Origin: Streptomyces cyanogenus
GTDB lineage: Bacteria > Actinomycetota > Actinomycetes > Streptomycetales > Streptomycetaceae
DNA length: 64,000 nt
Assembly (NCBI RefSeq): GCF_017526105.1
Contig: NZ_CP071839.1
Span: forward strand, 6,091,001 to 6,155,000
Direction of reading: 5' to 3'
Part shown: positions 23,818 to 33,000 of the stretch, in pieces
Numbering within the stretch: position 1 is the first letter of the stretch
Layout of the letters: every line of letters begins with the position of its first letter
The notes under the pieces: model-generated
What the model saw: only the letters and a program-made list of their open reading frames with translations
Databases searched by the model: none
What the model was told of the DNA's origin: nothing
Made by a program: the position numbers and the translations under genes

Positions 23818-24824
23818 GCAAGCCTGTGCGGGCGGCCGTCATGGGCACCGGTTCGTGGGGCACCGCCTTCGGCATGGTCCTCGCCGACGCCGGCTGCGAC
23901 GTGACCCTGTGGGCCCGCCGCGCGGAGCTGGCCGAGGCGGTCAACTCCACCCGGACCAACCCCGACTACCTGCCCGGCGTGGAACTCCCGGAGAACCTGC
24001 GCGCCACCGCGGACGCGGCCGAGGCCCTCCGGGACGCGGACTTCACCGTGCTCGCGATCCCCTCCCAGACCCTGCGCGCCAACCTGGCCGAGTGGGCCCC
24101 GCTGCTCGCCCCGGACACGGTCCTGGTCTCCCTGATGAAGGGCGTCGAACTCGGCTCCACCATGCGGATGAGCGAGGTCATCGAGGACGTCGCCAAGGTC
24201 GGCACCGACCGGATCGCGGTCGTCACCGGGCCCAACCTGGCCCGTGAGATCGCCGCCCGCATGCCCGCCCTCGCCGTCGTGGCCTGCACCGACGAACGGG
24301 TCGCCCAGCGGCTCCAGGCCGCCTGCCACACGCCGTACTTCCGCCCGTACACCAACACCGACGTGGTCGGCTGCGAACTCGCCGGCGCGGTCAAGAACGT
24401 CATCGGGCTCGCGGTCGGCATCGCCGACGGCATGGGGCTCGGCGACAACGCCAAGGGCTCGCTCATCACGCGCGGCCTCGCCGAGACCACCCGGCTCGGC
24501 CTCGCGATGGGCGCCGACCCGCTGACCTTCTCCGGACTGGCGGGGCTGGGCGACCTGGTGGCCACCTGCTCCTCGCCGCTGTCCCGGAACCACACCTTCG
24601 GCACCAACCTCGGCAAGGGCATGACCCTGGAGGAGACCATCGCGGTCACCCGGCAGACCGCCGAGGGCGTCAAGTCCTGCGAGTCCGTGCTGGATCTGGC
24701 CCGCCGGCACGGCGTCGACATGCCCATCACCGAGACGGTCGTCGGCATCGTGCACGAGGGCAAGTCGCCGGTCGCCGCGCTCAAGGAGCTGATGGCGCGC
24801 AGCGCCAAGCCCGAACGCCGCTGA
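23814..24824 (+). CDS. gpsA: Glycerol-3-phosphate dehydrogenase [NAD(P)+]
   Basis: 336 residues. NAD(P)-binding VMGTGSWGTAFGMVLADAG near 9-27, TVLAIPSQTLR, GPNLAREI, the catalytic Lys region ELAGAVKNVIGLAVGIADGM near 190, and GLAGLGDLVATCSS. It reduces dihydroxyacetone phosphate to sn-glycerol-3-phosphate for lipid synthesis. The GTG start overlaps the upstream stop by 4 bp. Confidence 0.96.
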   Translation: MSKPVRAAVMGTGSWGTAFGMVLADAGCDVTLWARRAELAEAVNSTRTNPDYLPGVELPENLRATADAAEALRDADFTVLAIPSQTLRANLAEWAPLLAPDTVLVSLMKGVELGSTMRMSEVIEDVAKVGTDRIAVVTGPNLAREIAARMPALAVVACTDERVAQRLQAACHTPYFRPYTNTDVVGCELAGAVKNVIGLAVGIADGMGLGDNAKGSLITRGLAETTRLGLAMGADPLTFSGLAGLGDLVATCSSPLSRNHTFGTNLGKGMTLEETIAVTRQTAEGVKSCESVLDLARRHGVDMPITETVVGIVHEGKSPVAALKELMARSAKPERR

Positions 24825-24844
24825 GAGCGGCCCGGGTCTTGCGC

Positions 24845-24888
24845 GCGACGCTGTGCGACCGTCCTGGCGACGCTGAGCGACCGCCCGG
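24845..24888. repeat. Tandem 22-bp imperfect repeat
   Basis: Two adjacent copies of GCGACGCTG(T/A)GCGACCG(T/C)CC/T(T/C)G in the gpsA-ddl gap, 47 bp upstream of the ddl start and just before its promoter. Confidence 0.7.
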
Positions 24889-24897
24889 GAGCGCGCG

Positions 24898-24926
24898 CTG
24901 ACTTGGCCGCTACCTACGGGTACTCT
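24898..24926 (+). promoter_or_regulatory. Probable ddl promoter
   Basis: CTGACT (24898-24903), a 17-bp spacer, TACTCT (24921-24926). The ATG is only 10 bp after the -10, so the transcript would have little or no leader. Confidence 0.5.
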
Positions 24927-24935
24927 CAACGCGAT

Positions 24936-26093
24936 ATGAGCACCGAGAACCTTCCCCAGAGCCCTGAGCAGCCGTCGCGCAAGCCGCGCGTGGCCGTCGT
25001 GTTCGGCGGGCGCAGCTCCGAACACGGGATCTCCGTGGTCACCGCCGGCGCCGTCCTCAAGGCCATCGACCGGACGAAGTACGACGTCCTGCCGATCGGC
25101 ATCACCTCGGACGGCCGCTGGGCGCTGACGGCCGACGAGCCGGAGCGGATGGCCATCACCGACCGCCGAACCCCCAGCGTGGCCGAGCTGGCGGAGTCGC
25201 ACGAGGGCGGCGTGGTGCTCCCCGTCGACCCCGCGAACCGCGAGGTCGTCTACAGCGAGCCCGGCTCCGTGCCCAAGGCGCTCGGCGAGGTCGACGTGGT
25301 CTTCCCGGTGCTCCACGGCCCGTACGGCGAGGACGGCACCCTGCAGGGCCTGCTGGAGCTGTCCGGGGTGCCGTACGTCGGCTCCGGCGTGCTCGCCTCG
25401 GCCGTCGGCCAGGACAAGGAGTACATGAAGCGGGTGTTCACCTCCTTCGGGCTCAAGGTGGGCCCGTACCTGGTGATCCGGCCCCGGGAGTGGGCGCAGG
25501 ACGAGTCCGCCGCCCGCAAGCGGATCGTCGACTTCGCCGGTGAGCACGGCTGGCCGCTGTTCGTGAAGCCCGCGCGCGCGGGTTCCTCCATCGGCATCAC
25601 CAAGGTCGACGACCTCTCCGGCCTGGACGAGGCGATCGCCGAGGCGCAGTCCCACGACCCGAAGATCCTGATCGAGGCGGCCCTGCGCGGCCGGGAGATC
25701 GAGTGCGGCGTCCTGGAGTTCGAGGACGGTCCGCGCGCCTCCGTCCCGGCCGAGATCCCGCCGCCGGACGCGCACGCCTACTACGACTTCGAGGCCAAGT
25801 ACATCGACTCCACGCCCGGCATCGTCCCGGCCCCGCTCACCCCGGAGCAGACCGCCGAGGTGCAGGGGCTCGCGGTCGAGGCGTTCGAGGCGGCCTCCTG
25901 CGAGGGCCTGGTCCGCGCGGACTTCTTCCTCACCGAGGACGGCGAGTTCGTGATCAACGAGATCAACACCATGCCCGGCTTCACGCCGATCTCGATGTAC
26001 CCGCAGATGTGGCAGGCGAGCGGGATCAGCTACCCCGAGCTGGTCGACCGCCTGGTGCAGGCGGCGCTGCGCCGCTCGACCGGACTGCGCTGA
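24936..26093 (+). CDS. ddl: D-alanine--D-alanine ligase
   Basis: This 385-residue ATP-grasp ligase makes D-Ala-D-Ala for peptidoglycan. VAVVFGGRSSEHGISVVTAG at 20-39, PVLHGPYGEDGTLQGLLELS, the ATP-binding PLFVKPARAGSSIGITKV, and the Mg site INEINTMPGFTPISMYPQM near the C-terminus. The ATG at 24936 (MSTENLPQ) is preferred over 24903. The stop codon is part of a hairpin shared with the convergent lipoprotein gene. Confidence 0.95.
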   Translation: MSTENLPQSPEQPSRKPRVAVVFGGRSSEHGISVVTAGAVLKAIDRTKYDVLPIGITSDGRWALTADEPERMAITDRRTPSVAELAESHEGGVVLPVDPANREVVYSEPGSVPKALGEVDVVFPVLHGPYGEDGTLQGLLELSGVPYVGSGVLASAVGQDKEYMKRVFTSFGLKVGPYLVIRPREWAQDESAARKRIVDFAGEHGWPLFVKPARAGSSIGITKVDDLSGLDEAIAEAQSHDPKILIEAALRGREIECGVLEFEDGPRASVPAEIPPPDAHAYYDFEAKYIDSTPGIVPAPLTPEQTAEVQGLAVEAFEAASCEGLVRADFFLTEDGEFVINEINTMPGFTPISMYPQMWQASGISYPELVDRLVQAALRRSTGLR

Positions 26094-26109
26094 CCCCGCG
26101 GCGGGTCAG
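26090..26109. terminator. Compact bidirectional hairpin holding both stop codons
   Basis: CTGACCC (26090-26096) / GGGTCAG (26103-26109), 6-nt loop. The two arms contain the TGA of ddl and the TGA of the convergent DUF3515 gene. Confidence 0.6.
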
Positions 26110-26627
26110 TGCCGCATGGAGGCGAGCCCCTCGGGGTTCGCCTTCTTGACGGCCGCCGCCAGGTCCATCAGCACCTGCGCGCTGTCGTCCGGCCCGGACA
26201 GTTCCTTCGGCAGGGTGACCTGCACATACGCGCGACGGCCGGACGTGGTGAACCGCCACGTCCCGTCGTCCTCCTTCTCCATCAGCCACTCCACCCCGTT
26301 GACACCGCCGCCCACCGCGTCAGGGTCGTCGCCCAGAGCCACCTTGGGGTCGACCATCTTCGGCGGCCGGACGATGCCGCAGCGCAGTATGATCGCCGGG
26401 CTTCCCCAGCCCGCCGTGTAGGCGGACCGGGGCTCGGGGTCCTGGCGGCTCCGGCCGTCCACCGTCCGTGGCAGCACCTTGTCCAGATCCCGGCAGAGCG
26501 GGGCGGTCTTCACGTCGGGGGTGGGAACTGCCACGGTGGCGCTGTCGTCCGCCGTGGAGCAGCCCGCGACCACGACGAGCAGGGCCGGCACGAGCAGGCC
26601 GAGAGGCCGGTGACGGAAGATGTTCAC
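26106..26627 (-). CDS. DUF3515 lipoprotein
   Basis: 173 residues with a lipoprotein signal: RHRPLGLLVPALLVVVAGCS, lipobox VVAGC with Cys at 23. The extracytoplasmic domain has CRDLDKVLP, GWGSPAIILRCG and VEWLMEKEDDGTWRFTTSGR and matches the actinobacterial DUF3515 family. Function is unknown. It is separated from the convergent ddl by 12 bp, and cell-wall proximity is the only functional hint. Confidence 0.85.
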   Translation of the reverse strand: MNIFRHRPLGLLVPALLVVVAGCSTADDSATVAVPTPDVKTAPLCRDLDKVLPRTVDGRSRQDPEPRSAYTAGWGSPAIILRCGIVRPPKMVDPKVALGDDPDAVGGGVNGVEWLMEKEDDGTWRFTTSGRRAYVQVTLPKELSGPDDSAQVLMDLAAAVKKANPEGLASMRH

Positions 26628-26647
26628 CGGCCAAGCGTAGACGGGGG

Positions 26648-26881
26648 CTACAGATGCACGACCGGGCAGGTCAGGGTGCGCGTGATGCCGTCCACCTGCT
26701 GGACCCTGGCGACCACCATGCGACCGAGTTCGTCGACAGTGTCGGCCTGGGCCCGCACGATGACGTCGTACGGACCCGTCACGTCCTCGGCCTGGAGCAC
26801 ACCAGGGATCTTGGCGATCGTCTCGGCGACGGTCGACGCCTTGCCGACCTCCGTCTGGATCAGGATGTACGCCTGTACCAC
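26648..26881 (-). CDS. Stand-alone Lrp/AsnC ligand-binding (RAM) domain protein
   Basis: 77 residues: VVQAYILIQTEVGKASTVAE, TIAKIPGVLQAEDVTGPYDV, IVRAQADTVDELGRMVVARV, ending TRTLTCPVVHL. This is the Lrp/AsnC C-terminal amino-acid-sensing domain alone, with no helix-turn-helix. The GTG at 26881 has a perfect GGAGG 4 nt upstream; upstream in-frame ATGs were rejected. Such single-domain proteins may bind amino acids or regulate partners. It is divergent from thiL. Confidence 0.88.
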   Translation of the reverse strand: MVQAYILIQTEVGKASTVAETIAKIPGVLQAEDVTGPYDVIVRAQADTVDELGRMVVARVQQVDGITRTLTCPVVHL

Positions 26882-27085
26882 GGAACCTCCAGGGCGGCCA
26901 CGAGGATCATGTGGGGAAAAGGAACGCCACGGTATCGCGTCGCCGCTCCCCGCGGGGAGACCTGCGGGAACCGGGCTTGCGCGCCAGGGTGCAGGCACGA
27001 CAGGGGTTGACGGTCACCTCGACCGTATCGGGGACACTGAGGACGCGCGACCGGGCAGGGCACGGCACAGAAGGGGCTTGAGGCA

Positions 27086-28051
27086 ATGAAGGGCACAGTG
27101 GGTGAGCTAGGTGAGTTCGGGCTCATCAGGGAGCTGACCTCCCGTCTCACCACCACCCCGGCGGTCCGGGTCGGCCCCGGCGACGACGCCGCGGTGGTCG
27201 CCGCCCCCGACCGCCGGGTGGTGGCGAGCACCGACATCCTGCTGGAGGGCCGGCACTTCCGCCGCGACTGGTCCACGGCCTACGACGTCGGCCGCAAGGC
27301 CGCCGCGCAGAACCTCGCCGACATCGCCGCCATGGGTGCCGTGCCGACCGCCCTGCTGCTCGGCCTGGTCGTCCCGGCCGAACTGCCGGTCACCTGGCCG
27401 ACCGAGCTGATGGACGGCCTGCGCGACGAGTGCCAGGTGGCGGGCGCCTCCGTGGTCGGCGGGGACGTCGTACGCGGTGACACGATCACGGTGTCGATCA
27501 CCGCGCTCGGCGATCTGCGCAACCAGGAGCCCGTCACGCGCGCGGGCGCGCAGCCCGGCGACCTCGTGGCCGTCACCGGCTGGCTCGGCTGGTCCGCGGC
27601 CGGGTACGCGGTGCTCTCCCGCGGTTTCCGTTCGCCGCGCGCCTTCGTGGAGGCCCACCGGCGCCCCGAGCCGCCGTACCACGCGGGCCCGGCCGCCGCC
27701 GCCCTCGGCGCCACCGCGATGTGCGACGTCAGCGACGGCCTGATCGCCGACCTCGGGCACATCGCCGAGGCCAGCAAGGTCCGCATCGACATCCGGTCCG
27801 GGGCCATCGACATCCCGACGCAGATGAACGACATCGGGCAGGCCGTCGGCGTGGACCCGCTCCAGTGGGTGCTGACCGGGGGAGAGGACCACGCGATCGT
27901 GGCGACCTTCCCGCCGGACGCCAAGCTCCCGGCCCGCTGGAAGGTGATCGGCGAGGTCCTCAACCCCTCCGCGCTGCCCCAGGTGACCGTCGACGGGGCG
28001 CCCTGGACCAGCAAGGGCGGCTGGGACCACTTCGGGGACATCGAGTCGTGA
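27086..28051 (+). CDS. thiL: Thiamine-monophosphate kinase
   Basis: 321 residues. GELGEFGLIRELTSRL, then the Mg/ATP-binding VGPGDDAAVV near 30, STDILLEGRHFRRDWSTAYD, AAQNLADIAAMGAVPTALL, VVGGDVVRG, CDVSDGLIADLGHIAE near 213 and TGGEDHAIVA. It phosphorylates TMP to the active cofactor TPP. The GTGA overlap with the next gene shows coupling. Confidence 0.95.
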   Translation: MKGTVGELGEFGLIRELTSRLTTTPAVRVGPGDDAAVVAAPDRRVVASTDILLEGRHFRRDWSTAYDVGRKAAAQNLADIAAMGAVPTALLLGLVVPAELPVTWPTELMDGLRDECQVAGASVVGGDVVRGDTITVSITALGDLRNQEPVTRAGAQPGDLVAVTGWLGWSAAGYAVLSRGFRSPRAFVEAHRRPEPPYHAGPAAAALGATAMCDVSDGLIADLGHIAEASKVRIDIRSGAIDIPTQMNDIGQAVGVDPLQWVLTGGEDHAIVATFPPDAKLPARWKVIGEVLNPSALPQVTVDGAPWTSKGGWDHFGDIES

Positions 28052-28842
28052 TCCCCCGGGTGCTCACGGTGGCCGGCTCGGACTCCGGCGGCGGCGCCGG
28101 TGTCCAGGCCGACCTGAAGACCATGCTCGCGCTCGGCGTGCACGGCATGAGCGTGCTCACCGCGGTGACCGCGCAGAACTCCACGGGCGTCCAGGGTGCC
28201 TGGGAGCTGCCGGTGGAGGCGGTCCGGGCCCAGTACCGCAGCGTCGTGGACGACATCGGCGTCCAGGCCGTGAAGACCGGCATGCTGGCCTCCGCCGAAC
28301 TGGTCGAGGCGGTCGCCGAGTTGATCTCCGGCACGGACGCGCCGGCCGTCGTGGACCCGGTCGGCGTCTCCAAGCACGGCGACCCGCTGCTGGCCGCCTC
28401 CGCCCTGGACTCCGTACGGACGAAGCTGCTGCCGGTGGCGACCGTGGCGACCCCGAACCTCGACGAGGTCGCCCAACTCACCGGCGTCCGCGTCCGGTCC
28501 GAGGACGACCTGCGCCGGGCCGCCGCGGCCGTGCTGGAATTCGGGCCGCGGTGGGTGCTGATCAAGGGAGGGCACCTGACGGGCGACGCCGTGGACCTGC
28601 TCACCGACGGCTCCGAGGAACACCTGTTGCGGGCACCCCGCCACGACAACCGGCACACCCACGGCACCGGCTGCACCCTCGCCTCCGCCGTCGCCTGCGG
28701 CCTGGCGCGGGGGCGGACCGTGCCGGAGGCGGTCGCCGCGGCCAAGGAGTACGTCACCGGGGCGATCGCCGCCGGGTTCGCCCTCGGCGCCGGGATCGGG
28801 CCGGTGGACCACGGGTGGGCGCTCGGCCGGGACACCCGCTGA
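28048..28842 (+). CDS. thiD: Hydroxymethylpyrimidine kinase / phosphomethylpyrimidine kinase
   Basis: 264 residues. The GTG at 28048 overlaps the thiL stop. Ribokinase-like fold: VLTVAGSDSGGGAGVQADLK at the N-terminus, TAVTAQNSTGVQG, KTGMLASAELV, VVDPVGVSKHGDPLL near 105, TPNLDEVAQLTG and the anion hole HGTGCTLASAVACGLARG near 213. It supplies HMP-PP to thiamine synthesis, so thiL-thiD form a small thiamine operon. It ends 4 bp from the convergent monooxygenase stop. Confidence 0.95.
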   Translation: MIPRVLTVAGSDSGGGAGVQADLKTMLALGVHGMSVLTAVTAQNSTGVQGAWELPVEAVRAQYRSVVDDIGVQAVKTGMLASAELVEAVAELISGTDAPAVVDPVGVSKHGDPLLAASALDSVRTKLLPVATVATPNLDEVAQLTGVRVRSEDDLRRAAAAVLEFGPRWVLIKGGHLTGDAVDLLTDGSEEHLLRAPRHDNRHTHGTGCTLASAVACGLARGRTVPEAVAAAKEYVTGAIAAGFALGAGIGPVDHGWALGRDTR

Positions 28843-28846
28843 GGGC

Positions 28847-30058
28847 TCAGGCGGGATATTCCGGCAGCTCGATGGCGGTCGCCGCCCTTTCCGTCAGCCG
28901 CTTGAAGAACCCGGCCAGCGGCCGGGAGGCGAGCAGCCGGTACATCCGGTCCCGGGTGCGGATGCGCCGTTCGGTGGCCGGGGCGAAGAACGGCCCCGCG
29001 TTCCCGGAGATCTTCTGGCAGCCCTTGGCGAAGTCCCGGATCCGGCTCTCGTAGGCGGCCAGCGCAACCCGGTGATCGCCGCCCGCCAGGGCCAGCTCAC
29101 CGGCGAGGACATGGGCGCCGACGATCGCCACGCCCGTCCCCATGCCGCCCATCGTCGCCCCGTACCCGGCGTCCCCGAGCAGCACCACCCGGCCCTTGAC
29201 GAGACGGTCGATGTGGATCTGCGCGATGGCGTCGAAGTACAGCTCGTCCGCGTCCGCGAGACCCTTCAGCACGGCCGGCGTCTCCCACCCCGCCCCGGCG
29301 AACCGTTCGGTGAGGATCCGCTTCTGCGCCGCGACGTCCCGGCGGTCGTACGCCAGCCGCTCGGACCGGAAGACCAGCAGCGCGCCGGCCCGTTCCGGGT
29401 CGCCGTCGTAGTTGCTCAGGCCGACACAGCGGCCGGGCTCGCTGTAGAGGCGGGCGGTGCGGTTCAGGCCCAGGTGGTTGGGGAGGGTGAAGCCGGCCAC
29501 GTAGTGGTCGAGGAAACGCAGGTACCGGGACTCCTCGCCGAACACCAGGCGGCGGGTGTTCGAGTGCAGCCCGTCGGCGCCGACGACCAGGTCGAAGCAG
29601 CGGGGCGCGCCCCGCTCGAACGCGACCTCGACGCCCCGCTCCGTGTCGGTCAGCGCCGTGACGGAGTCGCCGAAGACGTACTCCACCGCGTCCTTCGTGC
29701 GCTCGTACATGATCCGCGCCAGATCGCCGCGGAAGATCTCCACGTCGCCGCTCATCATCTCCGCGGGCAGGTCCACCCGCGGGGTGCCGTCGGCGGCGAC
29801 GACGCTCTGCCGGCCCATGCGGGTCTGGTGGGCGTGGACCTCGTCCCAGATGCCCATCGCGGTGAGCACCGCGCGGTGCACGTGCCCGCGGAAGTCGACG
29901 GCGAAGCCGCCGGCGCGCAGGGCGGGCGCCTTCTCGACGACCGTGACCCGGGCGCCGTGGCGGGCCAGGTTCAGGGCGAGGGCGGGGCCGGCGACGCTGG
30001 CGCCGGAGATCAGCACGGACAGGTGGCCGAGGCGGTGTGTCTTCGTCATGCCGGCCAC
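28847..30058 (-). CDS. FAD-dependent monooxygenase (PHBH/TetX fold)
   Basis: 403 residues. Rossmann GASVAGPALALNLARHG near 20-36 with Glu-Lys of VVEKAPALRAGG after it; the middle motif VVGADGLHSNTRRLVFGE near 158; the GD motif VVLLGDAGYGATMGGMGTG near 290. Aromatic-hydroxylase-type flavoprotein. Relatives modify natural products or inactivate antibiotics such as tetracyclines and rifamycins; the substrate is unknown. The start is GTG at 30058 or ATG at 30049. It lies 26 bp after the SARP gene and is probably in its operon. Confidence 0.85.
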   Translation of the reverse strand: MAGMTKTHRLGHLSVLISGASVAGPALALNLARHGARVTVVEKAPALRAGGFAVDFRGHVHRAVLTAMGIWDEVHAHQTRMGRQSVVAADGTPRVDLPAEMMSGDVEIFRGDLARIMYERTKDAVEYVFGDSVTALTDTERGVEVAFERGAPRCFDLVVGADGLHSNTRRLVFGEESRYLRFLDHYVAGFTLPNHLGLNRTARLYSEPGRCVGLSNYDGDPERAGALLVFRSERLAYDRRDVAAQKRILTERFAGAGWETPAVLKGLADADELYFDAIAQIHIDRLVKGRVVLLGDAGYGATMGGMGTGVAIVGAHVLAGELALAGGDHRVALAAYESRIRDFAKGCQKISGNAGPFFAPATERRIRTRDRMYRLLASRPLAGFFKRLTERAATAIELPEYPA

Positions 30059-30084
30059 TGTTCCGGGCCCCGCTTACCGCGTGC

Positions 30085-33000
30085 CTACCGTTCGCTGACC
30101 GCCGCCCACCGCAGACCGCGGCCCCGTTCGTGGGCCGTGGCGTAGGCCTCCGGCGACAGGCACGCGCGCGTGTGCTCCGTCGTCCGGGCGACGTCCGGGT
30201 CCCCGGGCCGTGGTGCGCCGCGCAGGCCCGCGGCGGCGCCGAGGAGTTCGGCCGCCCGCTCCGGGCGCGGGGCGAGGGCCGCGAGGGCGTCGGCGACATC
30301 GGCGAGCAGGACCGCGTCGCCCGACTCCAGGGCCTGGGCGCGGGCCTGGGCGAGCCAGTCCCGGGCGGTGTCCCGGTCGCCCTCGGCGGCGGCCGTACGG
30401 CCCAGCCCGACGAGGATCCGTGCCGTCTCTCCGACGCTGAACCAGGTGGCCGCGCAGGCCTCCAGGGCGTTCTCGTAGTGCACGCGTGCGCGTGCCGTGT
30501 CCCCGGCCAGCCGGGCGGTGTCGCCGAGGCCGCGCAGCGCACCGGCCACCTTGTCGCTCGCACCGGCGGTACGGGCCAGCTCGGCGGAGCGCGTGAAGTG
30601 CGCGGCGGCCTCCTGCGACGCCCCCTGGGCCAGCAGCACCGCCGCCCGCGTGCGCAGCAGGTCGGCGGTCTCCTCCGGTGCGTCCAGCTCCCGGACGTGG
30701 ACCAGTCCCTCGTCCAGCAGGGCCAGCGCCCGCGCGTACGCGCCCCGGCCGTACGCGAACCCGCCCAGCGGATCCAGGCAGTTGGCCATGCCCCAGCGGT
30801 CGCCCGTGCCCCGGAAGCCCTCCCACGCGCGCGTGAAGCCGGCCTCCGCCTCGACGGCGCGCCCCGCGAACAGCGCCTGGTAGGCGAGACCCACGTCCAG
30901 CAGGGCCAGGCCCCAGGGCTCCCGGCCCAGCTGCCCGCGCACCCGCTCGTCCACGCTCAGCTGGGGGCCGCCGGTGAGGGACCACAGGATCACCGTGAAC
31001 GGCAGCCGCAGCGGGCCGTCCAGGCAGCCCATGAGGGTGGCCGCGCGGGCTGTCAGGCCGGGGTCCTCCGGGTCGTCGCCGCGCCCGGAGACCGCGTTCA
31101 TCACACACAGCGCGTACTCCTCGGCCAGCCCGGGCGGCGGCTGGGTGCCGACCGCCGCCAGCAGCGCCCGGGCGCCCGGCACGCGGTCGCCGTGCAGTCC
31201 GCGCAGCCTCCGGAACCAGGTCAGCGCGGCCGTCAGCCGCAGCGCGTCCCTGGGCGCCGTCTCCGTCAGGTAGCGCAGCGCCGCGTCCAGGTTCCCCTGT
31301 TCGGCCGCCAGCCGCCGCAGCCACCGCACCTGGTCCCCGCCCCGCAGCAAGGGCTCCGCCTCCTCGGCCAGCCGCAGGAAGTAGGCGGCGTGCGCCGCGT
31401 GCAGTGGCCTGAGGGCGGTGGGTGGCTTCGGGTCCCGCGTGCTCGGCTGGGGGCTGTCGGTGAGTGGCTTCGCGTGCGGCGGCCGGGGGGTGGTGGGCGG
31501 TTTGGGAGTCACCGTGGTCGGCTGGGGGCTGTCGGTGAGTGGCTCCGCGTGCAGCTGCCGCGGGGCGATCGGCGGCTGCGGACCCCCCGTGCCCGGCCGC
31601 CGGCCCTCGGCGAGTGACTCCGCCGCGAAGGCGCGGATGGTCTCCAGCATGCGGTAGCGGCCGTCGGAGACCTCCAGGAAGGACTTCTCCACCAGGGACG
31701 CCAGCGGCTCCTCCGGGTACGGCACCCCGCACACGGCCGCGACGGCGTCGAGCGTGGCGCCGCCCGCGAAGACGGTCAGCCTGCTCGCCAGGTCCCGTTC
31801 CCCGGCGTCCAGCAGCTCCCAGCTCCACTCGACGACCGCGCGCAGGGTGCGGTGCCGGGGCGCCTTGGCCCGGTCCCCGCGCGCGAGCACCCGGAACCGG
31901 TCGTGCAGCCGGTCCGCCAGCTCGTCCACGGAGAGCGTGCGCAGCCGGGCCGCGGCCAGCTCGATCGCCAGCGGGAGCCCGTCCAGCGCCCGGCAGATCT
32001 CCGGTACGCGCGCGTGGCCGTCGAAATCGGGCCGTACCGCACGCGCCCGGTCCAGCAGCAGCCGTACGGCCGGCTCCTCGGGCAGCGGCGGCACCGGCAC
32101 CAGCACCTCGCCGGTGACGCCCAGCGACTCCCGGCTGGTCACCAGCAGCCGGACCCCGGGGCAGGCACCGAGGAGCAGCGCCGCCGTCCGCGCGGCGGGC
32201 TCGACCAGGTGCTCGCAGTTGTCGAGCACCAGCAGCACCTCCCGGTCCGCCAGCGCCGCCAGCAGCCGCTCCAGGGCGTCCGTGGCAGGGCTGCGGAAGC
32301 CGTCCCGCACGCCGAGCGCCGCCAGCACCGCGAACGGGATCCGGGCGCCGTCGGCGAGCGGCGCCAGCTCGACCAGACAGACGTCGGCGCCGGTACGGGC
32401 ACGGGCGGCCTCCAGCGCGAGCCGGGTCTTGCCGACACCGCCGGGACCGGTCAGCGTCACCAGCCGGGACCCGGCCAGCGCGCGGTCGACCCGGGCCAGC
32501 TCCGCCTCGCGGCCCACGAACCGGGTGAGCTGGGCCGGGAGCCGGGGCCGGGCCGGTGCCCCGGAGCCGTCCCGCAGCAGCCCGAGGTGGAGCGCGGACA
32601 GCTCGGGCGACGGATCGGCGCCCAGCTCGCCGGCGAGCGTGCGCCGGGCCTCCTCGAACACCGCCAGCGCCTCGGCGGGCCGCCCGGCCGCGTGCAGTGC
32701 CCGCATCAGCTGCCCGTACAGCCGCTCGTCCAGCGGCCGCGCCCGGAGCAGCGCCCGCAGCTCGGGCACCAGCTCCGGACCGCCCCCGGTGCCCAGCTCG
32801 GCCTCGATCCGGTCCTGCACGGCGGCCGGCCGCAGCTCGTCCAGCCGGGCCCGGTCGGCGTGCGCGTCCGGCAGGTCGGGCAGCGCGGGACCGCGCCACA
32901 GGGCCAGGGCGTCGCGCAGGAGGGCCACCGCGCGCGGGTGGTCGCCGGCCGTGAGCGCGCTCCGGCCCTCGGCGGCCAGCCGGGCGAAGCGGTGGGCGTC

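Noticed and set aside
28839..28850. CTGAG-GG-CTCAG around the thiD and monooxygenase stop codons as a terminator
   Set aside because: Stem of 5 bp with a 2-nt loop is too small to call; noted only as a similarity to the ddl junction.
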